NCBI RefSeq assembly: GCF_012847335.1
Contig: NZ_JABBDX010000001.1
Coordinates: 620,001-684,000, forward strand
Source: Psychrobacter sp. MF31
GTDB taxonomy: Bacteria > Pseudomonadota > Gammaproteobacteria > Pseudomonadales > Moraxellaceae
Direction of reading: 5' to 3'
Length of the DNA stretch: 64,000 nt
Shown: positions 8,287-17,851 of the stretch, piece after piece
How positions within the stretch are numbered: the stretch's first letter is position 1
How the letters are laid out: every line of letters starts with the position of its first letter
Notes under the pieces: model-generated
The model's database searches: none
The model's input: only the letters and a program-made list of their open reading frames with translations
Told to the model about the DNA's origin: nothing
Program-made: the position numbers and the translations under genes

Positions 8287-9969
8287 ATGAGCCAATCAGA
8301 AGCTTTAGCATTAGCAACTCCCAATTTAAGCGTGACCAATTTTGATTTGCCCTCACTGCATTTGTTACACGATGAAATTTTAACAATTTTAAAAGACACT
8401 GAAACGCATTTGAGCGAATTTAACGACGATTTGGAGCAAGCGCCCTTATTGCTTGACTCGATTGAAGTGTTAAAGCAGTTGGCTTGCATTTTTGAATTGA
8501 TGGTTTTGACAGGTGCTCAGGTGTTGACCACGGCTATTGCTCACGGACTTCAGCATTTATACGATGGCGCGGACAACAGCGATACCGATTTGATTATGGA
8601 TATTTCTGAGGCGATCATGACTTTGGATCGCTACATTGAATTTATCTTGTTAACGGAAACGGTTGAGCCAAGTTTGCTGCTTCCCATCATCAATAAGCTG
8701 AACAGTTATGGCGGCAATGATCATATTGACCCCGATTATTTTACCAAGTTTGGCAGCAGCAGCGTGGTGATTGCCAACCCTGAGGACAATTTTGAGCCGT
8801 TATCTCAGCTTGGTTTGGATCAAAACTTATTAACCAACGCCTATCGCAGCGGTCTAAATGTGGCGCTCAGTTTTCAAGAAGGCAGCCTTAATGATACGGA
8901 TAAAAAACGGCTGACTATGATGAGCGCGGCTTGTGCGATGATTGCCGCCCATTCGCAAACGCTGTTTTGGCAAGCAGCAGCAGCGGCAGTGATGAATATC
9001 GAGGCGTTATTGCCGCTCAGTTTAAACCAAAAGCACACGCTCATTTATTTAGAGCAGCAATTTCATCACTACCTGCCTGTCATGGATGCACGATTTGCCG
9101 ATTTGGTCGCGCTGGCTTGCCAACGTGACAATGCGCTTGCCCAAGATATTAAAAAGCAATATGCCCATAATCAATTGAGCGCTCAGCAAAAAAAGGAGCT
9201 GCGCCGGTTTTTATTTGGTCCTAATCGCCAAGTGACTGACACCTTGAACGATTTGATCCAAGGTCAAATTAGCAGTATTAAAGAAGAAGTTGATAGCTTT
9301 GCTCGCGGTGAGACCATGATTTCAGGGGAGCTGCAATCCGCGCAAATTACCGAAGCACTGCGTCAGCTTGCCTCAACCATGCGCCTTCTTGGCTTAACTG
9401 TGGCGTCCGATGCGCTCAATCAAGCAGCAAGCGCGGTGAGTCAGTGGCAAACGCCAACCCCAAGCGATTTTGACCATCTGCTTTTGGCACTGATGAGTGC
9501 GGAGAATGCAACTATTACAATGGCAAAATTGCGAACGCCAGGCGCCGTCAAATTGCCACTGCATAATCATAATATCTCTTTGCATCAATTGGATACCGCT
9601 TACGAAACCTTAATTCAAGAAAGCCGAACGGCGATTGCTTCAGCAGAGCAAGCGCTCAATGATTATTTGGCAGACAGTACTCGCGATATTTTAAACATTC
9701 AAAATACGCCGGAGATGATCCGTCAGGTGGCAGGGGCGGTGCGCTTTTTGCGCTTACCGATTTCAGCGACCATGCTTAGCCAATTGGCAACCTATATTGA
9801 CGCGCAGTTGAGCGCTGATTTGCCGCTAAGTGATCAGGCGCTGACTTACATTGCCAATGTGATGATGTCGGTCGATTATCGCTTAGAAAGCTTTGAGCAT
9901 AACCGTCCGGTCAATCAGCAATCATTGGACGTGGCTCAGCAAAGCTTAAGCCAATTGTTGGCGGCATAA
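8287..9969 (+). CDS. fimL: FimL-like pilus/twitching regulator
   Basis: FimL is a cytoplasmic regulator of type IV pilus function and cAMP signalling in Pseudomonas, resembling the N-terminal part of the chemotaxis kinase ChpA/PilL but lacking its catalytic domains. The 560-residue length matches FimL (about 560). The protein is almost entirely helical, with HPt-like helical repeats, for example near residues 20-110 and 340-420, but no clear phospho-accepting His motif. The key support is synteny: in P. aeruginosa fimL is directly followed by nudC, as here, and rnhA/dnaQ are nearby. AGGGA lies about 10 bases before the ATG. Confidence 0.72.
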   Translation: MSQSEALALATPNLSVTNFDLPSLHLLHDEILTILKDTETHLSEFNDDLEQAPLLLDSIEVLKQLACIFELMVLTGAQVLTTAIAHGLQHLYDGADNSDTDLIMDISEAIMTLDRYIEFILLTETVEPSLLLPIINKLNSYGGNDHIDPDYFTKFGSSSVVIANPEDNFEPLSQLGLDQNLLTNAYRSGLNVALSFQEGSLNDTDKKRLTMMSAACAMIAAHSQTLFWQAAAAAVMNIEALLPLSLNQKHTLIYLEQQFHHYLPVMDARFADLVALACQRDNALAQDIKKQYAHNQLSAQQKKELRRFLFGPNRQVTDTLNDLIQGQISSIKEEVDSFARGETMISGELQSAQITEALRQLASTMRLLGLTVASDALNQAASAVSQWQTPTPSDFDHLLLALMSAENATITMAKLRTPGAVKLPLHNHNISLHQLDTAYETLIQESRTAIASAEQALNDYLADSTRDILNIQNTPEMIRQVAGAVRFLRLPISATMLSQLATYIDAQLSADLPLSDQALTYIANVMMSVDYRLESFEHNRPVNQQSLDVAQQSLSQLLAA

Positions 9970-9972
9970 TTG

Positions 9973-10845
9973 ATGACAACTGCACTTATTATTGATGGGG
10001 ACAATGTCCTTTGCCAGCAGCTTGATGCTCATTGGCAACCAATTACCCTACCGTTTGCCACTGAGCAAATTGCCAGTCTTGACTATCAATTTGGCTTTGC
10101 GCCATTGTCCGATCAGCCGGATGATAAAGATTTTCAACATGTAATGTCAGCTGGGTTTGTTATGACTTCAACCTTTGCTCAAGCGCATCATATCGCGCTG
10201 CCCGAGATTTCAGGAAAAGTTGAGTTTGTTAATTATCGAACGTTGGTGCCGATTGTAGCGCCGGATTTGGGATCAAGGCTTAGCGAAGCGATTCAGCTGC
10301 TACGTTGGCAAGCGGATACCCGATTTTGTAGCCGCTGCGCTGGTACGGTTACCGCTGCGCCACTTGGTGAGCGCGCGATGATTTGCGCAACTTGCCAATT
10401 GCGGCAATATCCAAGGATTCAGCCTTGTGTGATCACGGCAATTACGCGACATAATCCAACAACAGGCGTCATGCAGATTTTACTTGCGTACCATCACCGT
10501 TATGGTCAAACGGTATTGCCGCTACAATATGGTTTAATTGCTGGCTTTGTCGAGGTCGGTGAAAGCTTAGAAAATGCCGTGTCGCGCGAGGTTTTAGAAG
10601 AAGTGGGTATTGAAGTCACCAATATTCGCTATATCAGCAGTCAGCCTTGGCCTTATCCGTCCAATTTAATGCTCGGCTTTCGCGCGGAGTACCAAAGCGG
10701 CGACATTATTATTCAAGAAGACGAGCTGTCACACGCGAATTTTTTTGATTTAACCGACCTTCCTAAAATTCCGTTTAAAGGCAGCATTGCGTTTGATTTG
10801 ATTGCCAAAGTTGCCGCCGAGCATCAGATTGATCTCAATGCTTAA
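9973..10845 (+). CDS. nudC: NADH pyrophosphatase / NAD-cap decapping Nudix hydrolase
   Basis: NudC hydrolyses NADH and removes NAD caps from RNA. Visible elements are a zinc ribbon (CSRCAG ... CATCQLRQYPR), the Nudix box GFVEVGESLENAVSREVLEEVGIE and the subfamily signature SQPWPYPSNLMLGF, close to the canonical SQPWPFPxS. The ATG at 9973 is preferred over an in-frame TTG at 9970. Only 3 bases separate it from the fimL stop, so it is co-transcribed with fimL. Length (290 residues) is slightly above the E. coli enzyme. Confidence 0.95.
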   Translation: MTTALIIDGDNVLCQQLDAHWQPITLPFATEQIASLDYQFGFAPLSDQPDDKDFQHVMSAGFVMTSTFAQAHHIALPEISGKVEFVNYRTLVPIVAPDLGSRLSEAIQLLRWQADTRFCSRCAGTVTAAPLGERAMICATCQLRQYPRIQPCVITAITRHNPTTGVMQILLAYHHRYGQTVLPLQYGLIAGFVEVGESLENAVSREVLEEVGIEVTNIRYISSQPWPYPSNLMLGFRAEYQSGDIIIQEDELSHANFFDLTDLPKIPFKGSIAFDLIAKVAAEHQIDLNA

Positions 10846-10912
10846 GTGATTAAATTATTTAAAAAAGCCAAGAAAAAACTGCCGCCTGCTAAGCCAATAA
10901 ATTTGTCAAACT

Positions 10913-11749
10913 ATGAGCCAAACCGTTCCAAACTTGCTGCCCTTTGTTGAGCTGCCGATATTATTTAAGCCCTTAACGCTTGATCAGCAGCCGCTTGATA
11001 TTCAGCAAAAAATCGCGCAAATCAATGAGGTGCTACCGCAAACCCAATGCGGACTTTGTGATCATCCAGATGGCTGCCTGCCTTATGCTGCCGCCATTGT
11101 CATTAACGGTGAGCCGCATAATAAATGCGTTCCGGGCGGTCAGCCAGTTACGGATACGATTGGTCAGATTGTTCAAAAAAATAATCCGCCGCTTATCGCC
11201 GCCAAATCAAACTGGGAAACGGACGCGATAACCGGTCGCCCGCAAGAAATGCGCGCCATCATCCGCGAGGCAGACTGCATTGGTTGCACCAAATGTATCC
11301 CAGCCTGTCCCGTCGATGCCATTATTGGCACGGGCAAGCACATGCACACCATTTTTACTGAGCTTTGCACCGGCTGCGAGCTTTGCATTGCGCCCTGCCC
11401 TGTTGATTGCATTGATTTGGTGCCCATTTCACGGCAAATCAGCGCAGATATTCGGCAAATTGAGCAGCATGATTTGCAATCACGATATTACCATCATTTA
11501 AACCGCGTGGCAGACAGCTTAGCCGACAGCCGTCATACCAAGCCTGTGGTCAGCATGATGGAAGCTAAAATCAATAACGTTGCTGCCCAAAGTTTAGATA
11601 TCAGCGAAGCCGATGCCAAATCGACCATTGCCGCCGCCAAGCTGCGAACCAAAATCAAAAAACTTGAAAAACAGCTGAGCGTTCGACCAAATGCGCAAAA
11701 ACAAAGCGAGCTTATCGCGCTTCAAGCCGAACTTGCGGCGCTTGTTTGA
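10913..11749 (+). CDS. rnfB: RnfB/RsxB-like iron-sulfur protein, standalone
   Basis: The N-terminal Fe-S domain has the Cys set C46, C49, C55, C72 (TQCGLCDHPDGC ... KC), as in RnfB, and two ferredoxin-type 4Fe-4S motifs follow (C122/125/128/132 and C152/155/158/162). The C-terminal ~100 residues form a charged helix. RnfB is normally part of the six-subunit Rnf/Rsx membrane complex and starts with a membrane helix. Here there is no N-terminal hydrophobic helix and no other rnf gene nearby, so this is probably a soluble electron carrier. Its place just upstream of nth, which encodes an Fe-S enzyme, recurs in related bacteria. No clear ribosome site. Confidence 0.85.
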   Translation: MSQTVPNLLPFVELPILFKPLTLDQQPLDIQQKIAQINEVLPQTQCGLCDHPDGCLPYAAAIVINGEPHNKCVPGGQPVTDTIGQIVQKNNPPLIAAKSNWETDAITGRPQEMRAIIREADCIGCTKCIPACPVDAIIGTGKHMHTIFTELCTGCELCIAPCPVDCIDLVPISRQISADIRQIEQHDLQSRYYHHLNRVADSLADSRHTKPVVSMMEAKINNVAAQSLDISEADAKSTIAAAKLRTKIKKLEKQLSVRPNAQKQSELIALQAELAALV

Positions 11750-11800
11750 CCTTGTTTTATTTACAACCTTATTTAATAACATCTAAAAAGAAAAATTGCC

Positions 11801-12517
11801 ATGACCGCCGCCAAGATTGACAAGCCTAAACGAGTCACCACTAAAACGAGCGAGACGCCGCCATCACGGCGAATGCCGAACGCAAGCGTTTACCCTTTTT
11901 TTGAAAAACTTGCCGCAACCATCGCCGAACCCGTCACAGAGCTGAATTATCAAAGCAATTTTGAGCTGTTAATCGCGGTGATTTTATCAGCGCAAGCAAC
12001 CGATGTGAGCGTCAATATCGCTACCCGTCAGCTGTTTCCCGTTGCCAATACGCCAAAAGCTATCTTAGCCCTTGGCGTTGAGGGTTTAAAACCTTATATT
12101 AAAAACATCGGGCTTTATAACGCTAAAGCCAAAAATGTGATTAAAACTTGCCAAATGCTCCTTGATAATTTTGGCGGTAAGGTTCCAGACAACCGCAAAG
12201 ATTTAGAATCACTTGCTGGCGTTGGTCGCAAAACGGCAAACGTGGTGCTCAATACGGCGTTTGGTCAACCAACGATGGCAGTCGATACACATATTTTTCG
12301 AGTAGGCAACCGAACCGGACTTGCTACCGGCAAAAACGTGCTCATCGTTGAGCAAAAACTGCTTGAGCGCACCCCTGATGAGTTTATTATGTTTGCTCAT
12401 CATTATTTGCTGCTTCATGGTCGCTATACCTGTCAGGCAAGAGTGCCAAAATGCGGTGAATGCCCTGTGTTTAATGAGTGTATGTTTAAAGACAAGCATG
12501 CCTTTTTGGAGCTGTAA
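11801..12517 (+). CDS. nth: endonuclease III
   Basis: Base-excision repair glycosylase/AP lyase for oxidised pyrimidines. The helix-hairpin-helix LAGVGRKTANVVL holds the catalytic Lys (K144) and VDTHIFRV the catalytic Asp (D162). The C-terminal 4Fe-4S cluster ligands C211, C218, C221 and C227 have the family spacing Cx6Cx2Cx5C. About 25 basic, Thr-rich residues at the N-terminus are extra relative to E. coli Nth and may not all be translated; an internal Met at residue 25 is a possible start. It follows rnfB by 51 bases. Confidence 0.97.
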   Translation: MTAAKIDKPKRVTTKTSETPPSRRMPNASVYPFFEKLAATIAEPVTELNYQSNFELLIAVILSAQATDVSVNIATRQLFPVANTPKAILALGVEGLKPYIKNIGLYNAKAKNVIKTCQMLLDNFGGKVPDNRKDLESLAGVGRKTANVVLNTAFGQPTMAVDTHIFRVGNRTGLATGKNVLIVEQKLLERTPDEFIMFAHHYLLLHGRYTCQARVPKCGECPVFNECMFKDKHAFLEL

Positions 12518-12718
12518 AACAGTTCGATAACGGCGCGGTGATATGCTAATTTTGAATTTAAAAAGTTTAAAATTTAGCAACTTGTTTTCATAACTGCTGA
12601 TTATCAGACGATTTTTGCGGATTGATAACGTCAATTTTTAAGTCAAGTGATGCAGCAAGCGCTCCGCCGACTAGAGTTTTTGACCATTTCAAGGTAGAAT
12701 AAGGCAATTTTTTAATCT

Positions 12719-12778
12719 AAAAAGCCTCAGCGACCTGATTTCCTATTATAAAAAGCGACACTTAGCTGACGGCTTTTT
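12719..12778 (+). promoter_or_regulatory. terminator-like hairpin in the metK leader
   Basis: AAAAAGCCTCAGC (12719-12731) pairs with GCTGA-C-GGCTTTTT (12765-12778) as a 13-bp stem with one bulged C and a ~33-base loop; a pyrimidine/T-rich run follows. It ends about 32 bases before the metK ATG. It could be the nth terminator or an attenuator/riboswitch expression platform for metK. No known SAM-riboswitch core was recognised by eye. Confidence 0.55.
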
Positions 12779-12810
12779 CCTCTTTTATTGTTTTTAAAAA
12801 GTGATTGTTT

Positions 12811-13977
12811 ATGCGCGAATACAACTTATTTACCTCAGAGTCTGTCAGCGAAGGTCATCCTGACAAAATGGCGGATCAAATCTCAGATGCCATTCTTGAT
12901 GCCATTTTGCGCGAAGATTTGCAAGCTCGCGTGGCTTGTGAAACCTTGGTTAAAACTGGCGCGGTTGTTTTGGCAGGGGAAATTACCACCACCGCAAACA
13001 TCGATATTGAGCGCCTTGTCCGCGATACGGTCAATGGCATCGGCTATCATCACTCAGATTTAGGCTTTGATGGCGAGACCTGCGCAGTTATCAATATGAT
13101 CGGCAAACAATCCCCTGAGATTGCCCAAGGCGTGGATAGAAGCTCCCCTGAAGAGCAAGGCGCAGGCGATCAAGGCTTGATGTTTGGCTATGCCAGCAAC
13201 GAAACTGAAGTATTCATGCCTGCCCCAATTGAGTTTGCCCACCGCCTAATGGAGCGCCAGTCAGAACTTCGCCGCGCAGGTGAGTTGCCTTGGCTTCGTC
13301 CTGACGCCAAAGCTCAGGTAACGCTAAAATACGAGAACAATCAACCTTCAGCGATTGATGCGGTGGTGCTGTCAACCCAACACGACCCAAGCATTTCCCA
13401 AAAAGACTTGCAAGAAGCGGTGATGGAGATGATCATCAAGCAAGTCTTGCCAGCTGAGCTTTTGCATCAAGGAACGCGCTATCACATCAACCCGACCGGC
13501 AAATTTGTCATCGGGGGTCCTGTAGGGGATGCGGGGCTTACCGGTCGTAAAATCATCGTTGACACTTACGGCGGCATGGCGCGTCATGGCGGCGGCGCTT
13601 TTAGTGGCAAAGACCCTTCAAAAGTGGATCGTAGCGCCGCTTACGCCGTTCGCTATGTGGCAAAAAATATCGTTGCAGCAGGGCTTGCCGATCGCTGTGA
13701 AGTTCAGATCAGCTACGCGATTGGCGTTGCCGAGCCGACTTCCATTTCGGTCAATACCTTTGGCACCAACAAAGTCAGCTATGAAGAAATCATCCGCTTG
13801 ATCCGAACCCATTTTGACTTGCGACCTTATGGCATCACCAAAATGCTTGATCTCTTGCAGCCGATGTATCAGCGAACCGCAACCTTTGGTCACTTTGGTC
13901 GCACCGGTTCTGATCGCGCCTTTACTTGGGAAAAAACGGATAAAGTTGACATTTTGCGCAATGATGCCCGCTGGTAA
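12811..13977 (+). CDS. metK: S-adenosylmethionine synthetase
   Basis: MetK makes SAM from methionine and ATP in the cytosol. Family motifs are [13 protein letters not shown] near the N-terminus, [10 protein letters not shown], [21 protein letters not shown] and the glycine-rich [20 protein letters not shown]. Length (388 residues) is standard. The ATG at 12811 is used rather than a TTG two codons earlier. The gene is preceded by a strong hairpin (12719-12778). Confidence 0.98.
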   Translation: MREYNLFTSESVSEGHPDKMADQISDAILDAILREDLQARVACETLVKTGAVVLAGEITTTANIDIERLVRDTVNGIGYHHSDLGFDGETCAVINMIGKQSPEIAQGVDRSSPEEQGAGDQGLMFGYASNETEVFMPAPIEFAHRLMERQSELRRAGELPWLRPDAKAQVTLKYENNQPSAIDAVVLSTQHDPSISQKDLQEAVMEMIIKQVLPAELLHQGTRYHINPTGKFVIGGPVGDAGLTGRKIIVDTYGGMARHGGGAFSGKDPSKVDRSAAYAVRYVAKNIVAAGLADRCEVQISYAIGVAEPTSISVNTFGTNKVSYEEIIRLIRTHFDLRPYGITKMLDLLQPMYQRTATFGHFGRTGSDRAFTWEKTDKVDILRNDARW

Positions 13978-14014
13978 TTTGCTTTAAAACATGATTTAAA
14001 ATAAGGAACAAAAC

Positions 14015-14410
14015 ATGACGGATAACCATCCTGATATTGACGATGCAAAAATTACCAAAAACGCCGCGATTGATGACAATATTAATGACGCCGAAACCGT
14101 TGAAGTCACTCCTGAAATGCAAGCGTTTTATCAACGCGCCGACGCCATTATCAGCCTTGCCAACAGCCAGTTAGGAAATGAGGCGCATTCAGGTCAAGTG
14201 GGCGCATCGCTGCTTTACGCGGCGGCTCGATATAGCGCTTCTGTCGCCTCCATTGGCTTTGTGAAAGGCGATGATTTTGCGAAAGAAAAAGATGACATTG
14301 TTGAATTTTACGTTAAACAATATCGGCAAATGCTCAGCGATAATGTGACCGATTACGCGCAAAACTTTGATAAATATGTTCAATTAAATCAAAGCGATAA
14401 TGACAAATAA
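14015..14410 (+). CDS. DUF3144 family protein
   Basis: This is a 131-residue acidic soluble protein. The region EMQAFYQRADAIISLAN and GASLLYAAARYSA matches DUF3144, a small domain of unknown function found in gammaproteobacteria. AAGGA lies about 9 bases before the ATG. It follows metK by 37 bases and ends at a terminator, so it may share metK transcription. No function can be assigned. Confidence 0.75.
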   Translation: MTDNHPDIDDAKITKNAAIDDNINDAETVEVTPEMQAFYQRADAIISLANSQLGNEAHSGQVGASLLYAAARYSASVASIGFVKGDDFAKEKDDIVEFYVKQYRQMLSDNVTDYAQNFDKYVQLNQSDNDK

Positions 14411-14435
14411 CGCAAAAATCTGCTTAAGTCGTTAA

Positions 14436-14468
14436 AAAACAGCTCACTTAATCGTGGGCTATTTTTTT
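14436..14468 (+). terminator. rho-independent terminator
   Basis: Stem AGCTCAC / GTGGGCT followed by ATTTTTTT closes the DUF3144 gene and possibly the metK transcript. Confidence 0.75.
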
Positions 14469-14573
14469 GCTTTGTCATCATAACTACTTATTAAAACTTT
14501 ATAAAAAGGCACTATTTTTAGCGGCTTTTTCCGTTATGATCTTTTGATCATTGACCATCAAGGAGGAATTATC

Positions 14574-14918
14574 ATGAGGTTTTATACAAAAACTTTTCGA
14601 GTAAAAAGTAAAGCAGCGCTACTATCCACTGCCCTATCTTTACCATTATTATTAGCAGGCTGTAATAACACGCAACCTGCAAAAACGATTGATAATACAA
14701 CCATAAATACACCCATGCCTAAAACGTCAACTCCAGAAAATGCGTTTACTACTTGCCCGCCTTTTAATCCGGACAAAAATATTTGCACGATGCAATATGA
14801 TCCCGTTTGTGTCCAAACCAAATCACAAGGGAAAATCAGCTACAAAACAGCAGGAAATGCCTGCTCCGCTTGTGGGACGCCTGAGGCAATTGGCTTTACA
14901 AAAGGCGAATGCTCATAA
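14574..14918 (+). CDS. lipoprotein with a Kazal-like domain
   Basis: The start at 14574 is set by a strong AGGAGG 7 bases upstream; the longer frame to 14544 lacks this. A basic N-region, hydrophobic helix and lipobox LLLAGC (Cys30) mark a lipoprotein. After a Thr/Pro/Asn linker, residues 61-113 contain six Cys (C61, C71, C79, C97, C100, C113) around YDPVC and GxxSYxTAGNAC. The C2-x7-C3 and C4-x2-C5 spacing fits the Kazal serine-protease-inhibitor pattern. A periplasmic or surface protease inhibitor is an inference. It is monocistronic. Confidence 0.72.
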   Translation: MRFYTKTFRVKSKAALLSTALSLPLLLAGCNNTQPAKTIDNTTINTPMPKTSTPENAFTTCPPFNPDKNICTMQYDPVCVQTKSQGKISYKTAGNACSACGTPEAIGFTKGECS

Positions 14919-14956
14919 CGTTTCGTGTCATTGCCAAAGTTAAAAAACTGTTAACC

Positions 14957-14996
14957 AAAAAAAAGCCCCGAAACCAAATGAGCTTCGGGGCTTTTT
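14957..14996. terminator. bidirectional rho-independent terminator
   Basis: AAAAAGCCCCGAA pairs with TTCGGGGCTTTTT, a 13-bp GC-rich stem with T-runs on both strands, between the Kazal-like lipoprotein gene and clpB. Confidence 0.9.
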
Positions 14997-15045
14997 AAAA
15001 AGCTATACTTTAAAATTTAGAAATTCTAAGATTTAAACCAAACGA

Positions 15046-17640
15046 TTAGCTGAGTCTTAATTTATCAAAAGTCAGCTTGCCATTATCACCAACATCGACT
15101 TTGATGATATCGCCTGCCACAAAGTCACCGGCAAGCAGTCGTAGCGATAGCGGATTTTCAATTTCCTGCTGAATGGCGCGTTTGAGTGGTCGCGCCCCAT
15201 AAACCGGATCGTAACCAACCGAAACCAGTTGATTCATTGCCTCATCCGTTAGCGTAATGTCAAGCTCGCGATCTTGCAATCGGCGACGCAAACGCTCGAT
15301 TTGAATGTCGGCGATTCCTGCCATTTGCGCTTGACCTAACGGATGGAAGACGACGATTTCATCAATCCGGTTTACAAATTCAGGTCGGAAATGCTCGCCA
15401 ACCGCGTCCATGACTTCGGCTTTGATGTCCTCATAGCTTTTGCCTGCCATCTCTTGGATTTTGTGCGAGCCTAAGTTACTGGTCATGATAATCACGGTAT
15501 TTTTGAAATCAACCACACGACCTTGCGAGTCGGTCAAGCGACCATCATCAAGCACTTGTAACAAAATGTTAAAGACATCCGGATGCGCTTTTTCAACCTC
15601 ATCAAACAGCACCACGCTATAAGGTTTTCGGCGAACCGCTTCGGTTAACACGCCACCTTCTTCATATCCCACATACCCAGGAGGCGCGCCCACCAAGCGG
15701 CTGACGCTATGTTTTTCCATAAATTCGCTCATATCGATGCGAACCATAGCGTCCTCGCTATCAAATAAAAAGTTAGCAAGCGATTTGGTCAGCTCCGTTT
15801 TGCCAACCCCTGTAGGTCCTAAGAATAAAAATGAGCCAGAAGGACGATTGGGATCAGAAAGTCCTGCTCGGCTTCGGCGAACAGCATTGGCAACCGCTTC
15901 GACCGCTTCATCTTGACCAATGACGCGCTCATGCAGTTTTTCTTCCATCGCCAGCATTTTATCGCGCTCGCCTTGCATCATTTTAGCAACTGGAATTCCG
16001 GTGGCTGCGCTGACGACTTCGGCAATCTCATTATCCGTAACTTTGTTACGCAATAGCTTGATGTTTGGGGCATCTGATTGCTCTTTTTGCTCCGCCAAAT
16101 CGGTATCACGAATGCGTTTTTCAAGCTCAGGGATGACGCCATATTGCAGCCGTGACATTTCGGCATAGTCGCCATCACGCGTGGCTTTCTCAAGCTGAAT
16201 CCGTGCTTTGTCCAAGTCTTCTTTATACTGCTGACTGCCTTGCATCAGCGCTTTTTCAGCTTGCCAAACTTCGTTTAAATCCGCGTATTCTTTTTCAAGC
16301 TCGTCAATTTGCTCATTTAACGATTTGGTTTCGGCTTGCGCGCCGGCATCTTCTTCGTTTTTAAGCACTTCGCGCTGCATTTTTAGCTGAATCAAGCGGC
16401 TATCAAGCTTATCAAGCGCTTCCGGTTTGCTGTCCATTTCCATGCGCAGGCGGCTTGCCGCTTCATCAACTAAGTCAATGGCTTTATCAGGCAACATTCG
16501 GTCGGTAATGTAGCGGTGGCTCATTCGCGCGGCGGCAATGATTGCGCTGTCTTGAATGTCCACGCCATGATGCAGCTCATAGCGCTCTTTTAGACCGCGT
16601 AAAATCGCAATGGTGTCCTCAACGCTTGGCTCATCGACCAAGACTTTTTGGAAGCGGCGCTCAAGGGCGGCGTCTTTTTCGATGTACTGGCGGTACTCAT
16701 CAAGTGTCGTTGCGCCAACGCAGTGCAGCTCGCCGCGAGCTAAGGCCGGCTTGAGCATGTTTCCGGCATCCATCGCGCCGTCTGCTTTTCCTGCGCCGAC
16801 CATGGTATGCAGCTCGTCAATGAATAAAATGACGTTGCCTTCTTGTTTTGCCAAGTCGTTAAGCACCGCTTTTAGACGCTCTTCAAACTCACCGCGAAAT
16901 TTTGCACCGGCAATCAGCGCGCCCAAATCAAGTGATAACACCTCTTTTCGGCGTAGCCCTTCAGGAACGTCGCCATTAACGATTTTTTGCGCAAGGCCTT
17001 CAACAATCGCGGTTTTACCAACACCCGGCTCACCAATGAGAACGGGGTTATTTTTGGTTCGGCGCGAAAGTACTTGAATCGTCCGGCGGATTTCTTCATC
17101 GCGACCAATCACAGGGTCAAGCTTACCTTGCTCGGCGCGCTCAGTTAAGTTCACGGTGTATTTGTTCAGCGCATCGCGTTGGTCTTCGGCGTTCTGGTTA
17201 GTCACGGTGTCATCCCCACGAAGTTGTTCGATGACGGCTTTTAATTTTGCCGCACTGGTTCCGGCAGCCTCAAAGATTTTTTTGGTATTGCCTTGTTCTG
17301 CAAGCGTGAGCAGCACCCATTCGGTGGCAATAAAATCGTCGCCGGCTTTTTGCGCTTGACGGTCGGCAAGGTTTAAAATCTTGACCGAATCGGGGTTTAA
17401 ATTAACCTCACCGGTTGGATTGGCAATGGTTGCTTGGCTCTCAAGCGCTTTTGCCACGCCATTTTTTAATGCCGGAATCGACGCGCCTGCCTGCTGACAA
17501 ATGGCAAGGTTGGCTTCATCTTGCAAAAGGACGGCAAGCAAATGTACCGGATCAACTCCTGTATTGTCGCGACCGATGGCAAGACTTTGCGCTTCAGAAA
17601 TTGCTAATTGCAGCTTTTGGGTAAATTTTTCAAATCTCAT
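15046..17640 (-). CDS. clpB: ClpB protein disaggregase
   Basis: This hexameric AAA+ disaggregase works with DnaK to rescue aggregated proteins in the cytosol. The N-terminal Clp domain (about 1-145) is followed by AAA module 1 with GEPGVGKT, a long coiled-coil middle domain (about 400-540, including [15 protein letters not shown]) and AAA module 2 with GPTGVGKT. The C-terminal D2 domain ends [13 protein letters not shown]. The 864-residue length is typical. AAGGAT precedes the ATG, and a heat-shock-type promoter lies about 100 bases upstream. Confidence 0.98.
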   Translation of the reverse strand: MRFEKFTQKLQLAISEAQSLAIGRDNTGVDPVHLLAVLLQDEANLAICQQAGASIPALKNGVAKALESQATIANPTGEVNLNPDSVKILNLADRQAQKAGDDFIATEWVLLTLAEQGNTKKIFEAAGTSAAKLKAVIEQLRGDDTVTNQNAEDQRDALNKYTVNLTERAEQGKLDPVIGRDEEIRRTIQVLSRRTKNNPVLIGEPGVGKTAIVEGLAQKIVNGDVPEGLRRKEVLSLDLGALIAGAKFRGEFEERLKAVLNDLAKQEGNVILFIDELHTMVGAGKADGAMDAGNMLKPALARGELHCVGATTLDEYRQYIEKDAALERRFQKVLVDEPSVEDTIAILRGLKERYELHHGVDIQDSAIIAAARMSHRYITDRMLPDKAIDLVDEAASRLRMEMDSKPEALDKLDSRLIQLKMQREVLKNEEDAGAQAETKSLNEQIDELEKEYADLNEVWQAEKALMQGSQQYKEDLDKARIQLEKATRDGDYAEMSRLQYGVIPELEKRIRDTDLAEQKEQSDAPNIKLLRNKVTDNEIAEVVSAATGIPVAKMMQGERDKMLAMEEKLHERVIGQDEAVEAVANAVRRSRAGLSDPNRPSGSFLFLGPTGVGKTELTKSLANFLFDSEDAMVRIDMSEFMEKHSVSRLVGAPPGYVGYEEGGVLTEAVRRKPYSVVLFDEVEKAHPDVFNILLQVLDDGRLTDSQGRVVDFKNTVIIMTSNLGSHKIQEMAGKSYEDIKAEVMDAVGEHFRPEFVNRIDEIVVFHPLGQAQMAGIADIQIERLRRRLQDRELDITLTDEAMNQLVSVGYDPVYGARPLKRAIQQEIENPLSLRLLAGDFVAGDIIKVDVGDNGKLTFDKLRLS

Positions 17641-17737
17641 GTTTTATCCTTTTAATAAGAGTGCTTTGGCGACATTATTTGCTTTTATTATTGCCAACTT
17701 GCACCAAGTTTGATTGACGTTTTGTCCACTTTCTTCT

Positions 17738-17765
17738 ATATAAGGTAGCTTATGTCTTTTTCAAG
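17738..17765 (-). promoter_or_regulatory. probable sigma32 (heat-shock) promoter of clpB
   Basis: On the minus strand, CTTGAAA, a 13-base spacer and CCTTATAT lie about 100 bases upstream of clpB. They match the heat-shock consensus CTTGAAA-N11-16-CCCCATNT well in the -35 element and partly in the -10. Confidence 0.6.
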
Positions 17766-17851
17766 CATAAATTTTAAAAAGTCAAGATGTTTTTTGGGTG
17801 GATTTTCATGCTAAAAGGCGCGGATTTTTTGTTGTTTTTATCACATAAAAT

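Noticed and set aside
12209-12634. 141-codon minus-strand ORF overlapping nth
   Set aside because: Covers the catalytic part of nth on the opposite strand; composition follows nth, no family match.
12640-12810. Known SAM riboswitch class in the metK leader
   Set aside because: A hairpin is clear but no recognised SAM-I, SAM-II or SAM-III core could be identified by eye, so only a structured leader is reported.
16610-17077. 155-codon plus-strand ORF inside clpB
   Set aside because: Antisense shadow of a strongly conserved gene; no ribosome site and no recognisable motif.
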